Positions 37,818 to 48,200 of a DNA stretch of 64,000 bases are shown here, piece by piece. Every line of letters starts with the position of its first letter. The first letter of the stretch is position 1. Below the pieces are notes generated by a model, which was not told the origin of the DNA, did not search any database, and saw only the letters and a list, made by a program, of their open reading frames with translations. Made by a program: the position numbers and the translations under genes. The stretch is from Cydia pomonella (Eukaryota > Arthropoda > Insecta > Lepidoptera > Tortricidae), in NCBI RefSeq assembly GCF_033807575.1, contig NC_084720.1, positions 14,329,570-14,393,569 of the forward strand, read 5' to 3'.

Positions 37818-38163
37818 GTTTTCACCGGACAATTGTCCGAGTTATTGCTACGTTTACATGCCTGCCGAGACTTGGCAGGCGTCCACAAGGTCCAAGTCAG
37901 TACAAACTTCATTTGTGGTTTACCACTCAAGAGTATTGTAGTCTTGAGACAAAGATTCTCAACTAGCTCAGTTTTGATCTGTATCCAGAAACCGACACCG
38001 GTCCGGATCACAACAAGCTCTTGCAAGCTCAGGCACGACAATCCAAACACCCCCACACGTGGAAACGTATCTTAACGCGACGATGTCTTCTTGGGTGTAG
38101 CTGTCGTAAGCCACAAAAAAAAATTACTTAGTCGGCTTACACGGTCCGTTGTCCGGTGAAAAC
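37818..38163. repeat. Element with GTTTTCACCGGACAA inverted ends
   Basis: GTTTTCACCGGACAA (37818-37832) and TTGTCCGGTGAAAAC (38149-38163) are perfect. Overlapping frames on both strands inside it show no domain. Confidence 0.75.
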
Positions 38164-39612
38164 AACGGAAGTATCCAAGCGGCCAAACAGTCTTCCCGTC
38201 TAGGTAATACGCCACTCCGTTAATGATGAAGCCCCACTAGCTTGATGCTCAAAATTATGCATTTGTAGCAATGATATTGATAATATGTGTGGATACGAAT
38301 GATCCCCGGTTATCACACTAATGCGGATGCTATATATGCTAAAAGAAGACGGCCACGTTAGTTTACTCCCACCATAAGGGCTATTCTTCCAAGTTTGGAA
38401 TTCCGTAGATATTGCAGGCAAAACTGCCTTCAAGTTTTTATGTGATTGTGACAAATGCTTTCACTTGCTGGTCCACGAGAACATCAGTGTTATCTTATCA
38501 GCTACTTGATTACACCAACAATGAGGCGACATTTAATTCTACCTTTTCCACTACGGGCTATTTACTTCGTCAAGTTAAGAAAGAACTACGCAGAATTAAG
38601 GTTAAGGACGATGCGATATGTGGACAGGAAGGTACAGCATGATCCGAGGAGCATCTTTGTGTTATTAGCTCCTATGTAAACAACCCTATAATGTAACAGG
38701 TACCAGTAATGCGATGGTATAAATAAATCCTGTAATACAAGTATTTACCATCAGTTCTAAATCGGTGCCAACATTTTACCATAAACAAGAGCCAAAGAGC
38801 TGCTTAAGTTTAATTTATCATTGTTATTTGTTAATTTGAAAATTAAGGGCGCCATACATTCCATGGCTGGAACAAAAAACCATAGTTTTAATTGGTTAAT
38901 AATATTGAAATGAAACCCAACTGCCGTCGCTTTAATTAAATAAATAGAGACCATAAAGGACTAATTGGATATTTAACCTTTAAAGCATAAAGCAGTAGAA
39001 ATTTTACAGATGTCGGTAAATTATCAGAAATACTCATTATTTTCTCTTAAATGTCCCATGATTGGTGCCGTTAACATATAGATGGACCGACGACGGTCGC
39101 TGAATGAGGAATCCACAATTGTGTCGATCATTGGGGTAGCCTTATGTACCTCAGACACCTCAATGGACTTCTTTGGGCTGATTGGTGTGAAAATGTTTGG
39201 TCAAGTCGAGCCACTGACACTGACAAACTGCTAAGTGACTTATTACTTATTAGATAGGTACCTACACAAATTAATTTGACCATCAGTAAATACTTACTCG
39301 AGTACAAATAAACAATATTCGTAGCTAGATTGCCAAGTTGCAGAGATTGATGAATGAGTAGCGATATTTTGGTCTGTCCCGATTAGACATGGTCCTTGTT
39401 TTACTCGCAATGCATGCCCGCGACGCAATGGCACTGGTTGCGTAACTTTATTGTCTGTTTGTGGTTTTAGCATTATGGTCTTCTATTAATACAGATACGA
39501 GTAAGTAGGTACAATTCCTTTATAGAAAACTATAGGTTTACCAACACTCAATTCAATGATGTAACAATAAGATGTTATAGACATTACTATAAGGAGAGGC
39601 AGGAAAATAAGC
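38164..39612. other. No gene seen
   Basis: Overlapping short frames at 38412-38680 on the plus strand (for example RRHLILPFPLRAIYFVKLRK) show no recognisable domain. Confidence 0.45.
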
Positions 39613-39840
39613 CAGCCTAAAGAAAAGACGATTCCCAGATAGATTTTCGTACATCTATCCGCCTGTTGTTATCTCTGTTGCACGCGCACAATTAGGTATA
39701 TTGCTGTCAAACTCGCACAGTGACACTGACAACCGGCATCATGGGCGGGACAGCAATATAATTATACGCGTGCAAAAGAGATAGCAACAGGCTGGTCAGT
39801 GTACGAAAATCTATCTGGAAAGCGTCTCTGCTTTAGGCTG
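39613..39840. repeat. Palindromic MITE, 228 bp
   Basis: CAGCCTAAAG at the left tip and CTTTAGGCTG at the right; CAGATAGATTTTCGTACA and GCCTGTTG.TATCTCT.TTGC continue the inverted match for about 80 bp per arm. Confidence 0.85.
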
Positions 39841-40441
39841 CAATGTTGTACAGAACCCATTGCCTACCTTTGCACCGATTTGAATACGACAAAATAAGGG
39901 AAGTGACATTATAAACACCCTATTATCACAAAAATTAGACATCAATGATGATTATCATCTAACACAAACGGGACTTAATCGCGTATTAATATTAAGTTTT
40001 AAATCGATCAATGATATTTCCACACTTTGTCACGGCACATGCCATGCAGCTTGATCCGGCTCTAAAATCGCCTTGATGCAAGATATATGCATGTTTCGCA
40101 GCCTATTATTATTTATTACCAATGAAACATATACCGTGAGAAATAAAATGAACATTTCAAATCGGTGCGTGAATGACGGTTTTTTAAAGAATAATAATGT
40201 ACAATTATTTACGAAATATAAAAAAAAATATTTTAGAAATTAAAACACCATTACACAGTGATATTATTCTTTTATTGGTCCAATTCAATATACTTATATA
40301 ATTCTTCATAACATAACATTAGAGTATTAAACAAAATTACCTTAATAATTAATAAATATATTATCTTAATCTACTTTTATAATGTAGAATGTAGATAAAC
40401 CGGCAGTGCTGGGCGCTGAAATTGGTGCACGAACAGAAAGT
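39841..40441. other. No gene seen
   Basis: AT-rich, no frame or repeat recognised. Confidence 0.5.
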
Positions 40442-40795
40442 TCATACCATCGAAATGATGATGCTGAGACTGACTGCGGGTGTAAGTTGTAAGATTGCAT
40501 CAGAAGAAGTTTCTAAATAGCGCCCATCTGACAAACTCACCGAACAGACGCTGAGGTAGTATGGGCAAATGAGCATATTATGAGACACGACGGTGACCAT
40601 GTCGTGATAAAGGCGCTGGCCCGCCAGGAGACCAAAAGAGGACTTGGAGGAGGTATCGAGCCCATTTAAACTCACAGACAACACAGGATACGGTCCTGGC
40701 GCATGAGAACGAGGAGAGCCTGTAACCTGTAAATCTATGAAATGTACCCGGCTGGTTACATAATACCTAGGGATGTAGTAAAGGAAAGAAAACAC
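40442..40795 (-). CDS. Unidentified 117-codon frame
   Basis: One open frame on the minus strand, rich in Ser and Leu (VVSHNMLICPYYLSVCSVSL, then SDGRYLETSSDAILQLTPAV). No domain recognised; composition is protein-like, but no splice or promoter context supports it. It could be the edge of an unknown repeat. Confidence 0.2.
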   Translation of the reverse strand: MFSFLYYIPRYYVTSRVHFIDLQVTGSPRSHAPGPYPVLSVSLNGLDTSSKSSFGLLAGQRLYHDMVTVVSHNMLICPYYLSVCSVSLSDGRYLETSSDAILQLTPAVSLSIIISMV

Positions 40796-41142
40796 AAGAG
40801 TTCACTTGATAGTTGTTTTATTTCTTCTTTCAAAACTCCTACATACCCTAAAAATTCAACTTCTAGCTCAGACTGCTAACGGTAGAGCTGTTGGTTCATT
40901 AATATCTGTATTCTTACACTATAGGATAAATCACCAACAAACAAGTTGTTTAATTAAATTTTATTCTGGTAATTATTATATGAAAAGTTACACCTAAGCA
41001 TTAAATTTAGCAAGCAACACTGTCCATCAGACCTCAGTAAACCTTGATTATGATATTAAAATTATTCATTATAAATGTGACAAAAGCAAAAGGTTACCGA
41101 TCTATGACAATGACAAAACTTGTTCTACAAGTAAACTATGAG

Positions 41143-41217
41143 CTTCTTAAGGGCTACCTAAGGATTTTCTAAGGGTTTCCAAAGGATTTCCTAAGGTTTT
41201 CAAAGGTTTTCAAAGGG
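41143..41217 (+). repeat. Degenerate short tandem repeat
   Basis: Words of the type CTAAGGATTTTC / CCAAAGGATTTC recur about five times with a spacing of some 14-16 bases. Confidence 0.6.
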
Positions 41218-42004
41218 CCAACACATACCTGCTGCCACAGACGATGTTTATTCCTCCGAATTAACTCCTCTGCATTCCGCCTGACGAACAAGACAGACGA
41301 CAGAAAAGTCTGCTGCAGTCAAAAATAGCATTTGGGTTGGAACTCGTAACAATGGCCGTGAAGGCGTCCCGAACTGGACGAAGAGAAGACCCGTCTCTTA
41401 CATCAGCCTGCCACGCTCAAGGGCACGCTCCTCTTTCCTCAGCAACTTGGCAAAGGAAAGCAACATTTGCCTCGACCTATTAAAATCCAGAAACCAAAAT
41501 CTGAATCTCCGGAACTATATACTCGTATGGCGACAATAAATCTCCACGCTGAGTTTTATAAATATCTATTTTAATTTTTGTAACAATCAGTATTCTGACA
41601 CAAACCAATGCCGTCTTTTCTTCTCCTTCTTTTTTTTCCCTACATTTCAAATTTAGTGCTCTTTTCAGCCAGAACTGTGTGTTGTCATTCAAATTGTGCT
41701 ACCTTTTAAAACATGTAGGTTTCATTACCTAACGACACAATATCCAGAAAAAAATGCTGAAATACAACTATTTATATTTGTAACTAAACTAATTAAATTA
41801 AATCATGTTTCATATTTCTAAAAAAAAATATAACACTAAGAGAAATAAAAAGAAACAACGAAGTTATTACGCTAGCACCACTAGATGGCGCCATGTGACA
41901 AGCCAGCCCCAAATAATGGGAAAAAGGCAAAAGGAAAAGAAGGAAGGAATGTAGATAGGTCAGCGAGAAACGAGTAACGATAATCTCAAGGTCGATTGCC
42001 ATCC
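41218..42004. other. Downstream flank of gene 1
   Basis: Lies 3' of gene 1 and may include its 3'UTR end. No clear AATAAA on the minus strand could be assigned. Frames at 41480-41692 and 41793-42107 are not credible genes. Confidence 0.4.
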
Positions 42005-42135
42005 GCTTTTTTGAGTTTTTTGCCGACCGCGACCGTGAAAACCGACATTTTAAGAAAGTATACGTCAATCTCCATCGCTCTTGCATATTCGAGTGACAAA
42101 GAGGCAAATAGATGTTGAGGCTCGTCAGTAAGGGT
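42005..42135. repeat. MITE-like sequence in the gene 1 3'UTR
   Basis: CCATCGCTCTTGCATATTCG and the flanking GACCGCGACCGTGAAAACCG belong to the palindrome family seen at 30955, 36272 and 63895. It abuts the stop codon. Confidence 0.55.
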
Positions 42136-42139
42136 ATCG

Positions 42140-42298
42140 TTAAAGCACTTTCATAGGCGTGACTTTAAGCTTCTTAGCCAGTGCTTCACTAGCTGCCAGT
42201 TGCTGCTGCACATAAGACACGGTTCCATTTTCGTCGCAGGCTTTCGCCGCTGCGCGTTCTTTGTCTCCTGGTGCTAGGACTGGCAGGGTGGGGTCCGT
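42140..42298 (-). CDS. Gene 1 exon 8 (C-terminus, stop TAA)
   Basis: 159 bp including the stop: TDPTLPVLAPGDKERAAAKA, then CDENGTVSYVQQQLAASEAL and AKKLKVTPMKVL. Acceptor TTCTAG. The sequence right after the stop (42005-42135) is part of a dispersed palindromic repeat, so the 3'UTR is at least partly repeat-derived. Confidence 0.93.
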   Translation of the reverse strand, partial: TDPTLPVLAPGDKERAAAKACDENGTVSYVQQQLAASEALAKKLKVTPMKVL

Positions 42299-45200
42299 CT
42301 AGAAGAATACATAAAATAATGTAAGATCTGGAGAACAATTAAAAATGGTTTCCAAAGGGTAAATCGTTTTCTTTCCCGGTAAGTCGGTATTTGAAAACGT
42401 TAACATACGTCTTATTACAGCCTGCCGCTTGTATGTATGTAGTGGCAATAAAAGATCCTTCCGAATTGAATTCCAAGCGGCGCCCAGCAATATACAATAA
42501 AGGAAACATTTGTATTGACTTTGCACCCGGTGAAGTCTGACCCCCTTATTCATAAAAGTTTGCAAACTCTTACAAACCTCTATTAATTTTTATCCCTTTC
42601 TAGCGGAAATGTCAAAATGACAGATAGGGACAAATGACTATCAAAGGTTTCTTAGTTTTGACAGACCATTAATGAATAACGCCCTATATGAATATAAAAA
42701 ATACCTAATCTTTACTCAGAGACGATTGCAATTTTTGAATGTCATTGTGAAATCTTTCCTTCCATTCCATATTTTTCATGGAACCAAAAAAAATCTGTGT
42801 ACTCTATAGTTTATATTTCCTTAGATCTGGCATAATTATCTAAATACATGTTTTAAACGATTACAGCGCCATCTGCGTTAAACTTTGCGCGTTTGTCCTC
42901 ATTTCTAGTTAATTCGTAATCAATGGTCCTTAAGCGCATCGTAGCGACATCACTTGTCTGGTCATCACGTCACCAAAACAACATGTTTTGTTTCTCACTC
43001 GTTTGTTTAACACAATGTTATTAAACAAAGAAGAGACAATAGCCTATTATCGTAACCTTGAATGAGTCTCAGCGATAAATTAGTTCCTATGTTACAACCT
43101 ACAATTAGGTCAGTAATGTTATAATATCATGTGTGGTTACAGTCAACTTATATACCTCCGATTATAAATGGGAGCATTTAATTGCAGAAAGTCTTAATTT
43201 TATTCGTTTTCAGTTAAGGCTTCGACATCGTCATATCCTTAGACGAAGCCCTTAGAGGGACTGAACCAGTGTTCCAGAAGGTTGCGTGTTTAAATCAAAT
43301 GAACCACACTCAGGCCTATCTCTAGATAGTTGTCCATGCTTCAATGCTGCGATGTGTTCTGGGGTTGACGGAATGAAGCTGAGGGTCTCTCGTCTCCGAA
43401 GCCACGGACGAAGCATTCTGGCTCACCTAACATTGCCCGAGGTTGACGGTCTACTGTCACTACAGGCCATGGATGACATGCCTCATCCGTTCCAAGTGTC
43501 TGAAGTGATCCATGCTCTTAGCAAGGCGGTCTCCAAGCATCGGGCCAATCTTTCAGGGTACACCGTTACAAGTTCCTAATGTCAGTGGTCTAACATAGCA
43601 AAGCAGGATGTATGACTCACCGGTTCCAAATGCCTCCAGTGGTTCATACTCTCAGCGAGACGGTCTCCAAAGCCTGGGGCGAAACATTCTGGGTCCACGG
43701 CCACGAAGCAGTGCCCAAGGTTGGCGGGGCCACCGTCGCCGCTGTGGGACCATGAGCGGATGTGGTGGCCGTATTTAGATCCTAGAATAAAAAGAAGAAA
43801 AGCCTACATAACTTTCCTTTCTCAGGTTTTCTAAGGATAATTATAAAATTACACTTGGTAATTATTCAGGGGACAGTGTTACAGTGTCGGTGTCGTGGTC
43901 AGCTCTCAGAATTGCTTATTTCATGATGTTGCAATCATTTCATGAAATGATCTGATGGCCACATCATGAAACATACATAACCAGATCATGAAGTGATCAA
44001 TACTAAAATGATATTTCATGAAATGATCAAAATCTAAGTTCTCGCCCCGGCATCGAAACGAAGAGGACGAACGACGACAAAAAAGGATGAACCTACCAAG
44101 CTAAGGAATTAACTGGGAATCTTGATGAAGCACTGGTGGCCTAGCGGTAATTTAAGAGCGTGCGACATGCAATCCAGAGGTCGCGGGTTCAAACTCCGGC
44201 TCGTACCAATGAGCTTTTTGGAACTTACGTACAAAATATGAATTGATAATTACCAGTAGCTTTTCGGTGAAGGAAAACATCGTGAGGAAACCAGACTAAT
44301 CCCAACAAGTCCTAGTTTACCCTCTGGGTTTCAGATGGCAGTCGCTTTCGTAAAAACTAGTGCCTACGCCAAATCTTGGGATTAGTTGTCAAGCGGACCC
44401 CAGGCTCCCATGAGCCGTGGCAAAATGCCGGGACAACGCGAGGAAGAAGAAGTAGAAATGGGAATTTTAGTAGAAATCGCATTTAGGGTGAGAAACTGTT
44501 TTTTGTATGAATAAAATGTTCCCAATTATCTCTAAAACGGGATTTAGTAGCGACTTCAGTAAAAAAATTATATAATGGTGTATATTTATCTCACCAGTTT
44601 AAATAGATATCATTTTGACGGTTTTCTAATCTAACATTACAATTAAATTACAGGTACAGTACCTGAGCTGATTCCACAAAAGAGCTCCACTATAGCTGCC
44701 AGACCATATCCTTTATAACCAGACGTATGTTCCTGTCCTCCTAGCGGCATCAAGCAGCCAGTTTCGAACGCCTGCAGGTATATATGTAGAGGTAAGAAGC
44801 TTTGTTGAAAATATCAGGTGAACAGGTTGTAAGGTTAGACCACGAAGAAGGTAAACTAACAAATGGATTGTTTCAGTATCTAAAAGGATATGATTTTAGC
44901 AGTTTTTGCAGGCTGAGTATTCAACATTATTCATCAATCTATAGGTAATACAAAAAGAAAACCTTATGGTGTAAGTGAGAAAAAACTAAAAAACAAGTGC
45001 AGGACTTCATCTTCCTTAATTTACTTATGAAAATTATTAAAACATAAAAAAAAAATCTATAGCTCATTCATGTACGAGCCATTTATTTGTAGCTCCAAAT
45101 ACGTACCAAGTTGGCGTCAGTAGTTTCCTTGCCGTCTGGACCTTGCGCCCAGCCGCTTGGAATGGGTTCACCTTTTCGTCGCTGAATTTCAATCTGAAAA

Positions 45201-48200
45201 CAGGTACTTATTCAATAATGTCGTAAATACCCATCAGGTTCAAATTTGCATAATTTATGAATGAATTCGTAACTTAATTGTCCATGCACCTTTGAACCCT
45301 ACTGTACAAATGTTTTAATAACCTTTATTTTACTCAATATATTCCTGATTGTGTACATTACTATGTCGGTTGATAACAATTATAAAAGTTTATATATTTA
45401 AAAGGACGATAAGTTATTATAAATATTGACTGTTTTTATCTTTAAAAAAATAGAATAATAACTTGTCTGACGTAAATAGTTGGAGTCGGGAGTTTGAGTC
45501 TTGCAAACGTCTGTTTAACGATGAGATTAACAATCTTGTTTGTTTAAACGAGTACGCTGACATTTATCTCTAGCTACTTACTCACAGACACAAATAAATA
45601 AAAATAGTAGATTATGGCAGACTAAATTATTAACTATTTATATTTACCTTTCCAACAGCAACTGCAGTTGTGGCCATATCGACGTATAGGGTCTCCCCGT
45701 TAGATCCTGGAGCAACGACTGAAAGCGGATTCGTTCCTAATGCTGCCTGAAATTAAATAAAAAAGTAAGACTAAGAAAATCTCTTAAATATTACAATACT
45801 GTTTGAGCGCCAAAGTGGCGAGCTACGGCATATTGGTGGGAGTAGGTGTGTACGATACTAATAAAGAAATTACTAATGCGATTTTTTGTCGCTAATTGCT
45901 TCCAAAAATAACCGCTGAGTTGAGTGAGTGAGTTGCCAACGGGACTAAATTGTCACTTGATTGAATAAAAACTGGTACTAAAGAAATTAGGATCCGTTAG
46001 AATTAGTTGTCCGACCGAAGTTTAGGTTTCGGTAGGTTTCGGCATAAAAATCATGTTTCGGCCGAAGGTTCGGTTTATTTACTTTATTGCAGAAAGAAAC
46101 ACAATTGTGTAAAAATGACGGACATAATGCCAAAATGCAGTCAACCATAGTGCCAAACAGAAACAATAAAATAATCGTCTAAAAAACTGTCGAAGCTTCC
46201 GGCCGCGCTGAAACCTTCGGTTTTTTTCTGGTTTCGGCAAAAATCCGGTTTCGATCACACACTAGAAATAAGTGATCGAGTTCAAGACACTTATGTCTTT
46301 TTGACATTAAGATAACATTTACATTGACATTCAGATGGTGTAAGTGACCCATTTTCATTGCTTTGAGTGTACATACCTTTTTACTTCTAGTAGGTGCGAG
46401 TAAAGGTGAGGTGTTGGTGAAAGCCATGCCGATGAGTCCTTTATCTGATGCCTTTTTGGCCCAAAACCCTGCCATGCCATTGTGGTTAGACCCTGGAAGG
46501 ATAGTTAGGTAATGCTTATTTTTGAATACCTACTCCCTGAAATTTACTAGGTAATTGGTTGCACACCAAATACCAGAAAAATCCAAGATAACACGGAGCG
46601 AGGACCATTTTTAGGGTTCCGTAGTCAACTAGGAACCCTTATAGTTTCGCCATGTCCGTCTGTCTGTCTGTCTGTCTGTCTGTCCGAGGCTTTGCTCTGT
46701 GGTCGTTAGTGCTAGAAAGCTAAAATTCGGCATGGATATATAAATCAATAAAAACGACAAAGTCGTACAATAAAATATAAAAAAATTTTTTTTTAGGGTA
46801 ATGTCACTGTGGGCAAGACCGTCTATAAGGCAAGTCCGTCAACACATTATAACTTTTGAATTAGAAAGCGTTTGCCGCTTTGGCGTCAAGTTTATAAGTC
46901 AGTTTTTCGCCCTAGTTCCCTCACTCTAAAACAGATGGCGCTGTGACAACGAACTTCAGAGCAATCCGCGTAAACAAGTCATTACGTGTATGGAACTCGA
47001 AGTGATAGTGCGACAGTCTCTGCAAATAAAATTGTTAAAAATAGTTTGTGACAAGATTTTGCACCAGAAATTGACTACGTAAGTAATATAAGACCCGGTA
47101 ATCTTTATTATGTGTTTAAATTATCAGATATTGGCTTAGTTTGGTAATTATACGTTCCATCATTCATCACATTAAAATTTTGCTAAGTTGGAAAGTCCGT
47201 CTACTATGCACCAGGCAAGTCCGTCATATGCCGGACTTTCCTTGAGTCAGAGGTTACCAACTGTTAAATGGCTTCAATATTATTTATTAAGATTTTATAA
47301 GGTTACTACAGATACGCATTTTTACGACATTGCGCATGGTGTTTGTGTTTTGTGTTTATTAACAATTTTAATCTCGAAACTACCTACTAAAGAAATGTGT
47401 TCTTCATCCTCAGCACTATGTAACCGAAAATACAAATAAGAAAATACAAATAAATAATTAAATATTGTTCGCAAACTAAGCATAGCTTAGCTTTTACTAT
47501 TGGTGGTAGGCGACGACATATACAAACTTATATAGATAAATACATCAAAAACAAACATGACTGGAGGAACAAATATCTGTGTAGATTATACAAGCAAATA
47601 CCCCTACCGGGATTCGAACCCATGAACATCGCCTTCATATGTTATATTATTATACCTATGACACATATTATTACCCTTTTTACTCTTCTTGAATTTTAGA
47701 ATACGGCTGTAGTCATATTTTCTTGACAGTTTTGAAGATTAAAATCATTGCAGCCATATCAGTCCGTACGTATTTTTTATTTCGGAACATTTATTGTACT
47801 TATCGTGGTTTAGGCGTTTTGCCTACACCGTGATACACGGTTACGCGCCACGCCAACGCTGTACCGCGCGTGCCACGCCGCTATGTGACGTGGGTTCTTC
47901 GCCTTACTTATCCTGAAAATTTGCGTATGTAGGGTACCTACTTGTGTTATGGAGTTTGATTTGCCAATCACTATTTGATTTAAACTTAAACGGTGTTCGT
48001 AGTTTAAAATTGCTACTACTATGAGTTTATTTATGTAACCCTCTTTGATCTCCGTAAATTTAAAAAAAAGCGGCCAAGTGCGAGTCGGACTCGCGCATGA
48101 AGGGTTCCGTACAATTTAAGACGTATTAAAAAAAAATCTTCTTACTAGATCTTGTTCAACATTTTACCACTTTGGACACACATTTTACCACTTTGGAAGT

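Noticed and set aside
43286..43579. 97-codon plus-strand gene
   Set aside because: It is antisense to the decayed copies of exon 7.
47188..47439. 83-codon frame as transposase of the TA-flanked element
   Set aside because: No catalytic acidic residues or DNA-binding motif; it overlaps subterminal repeats.
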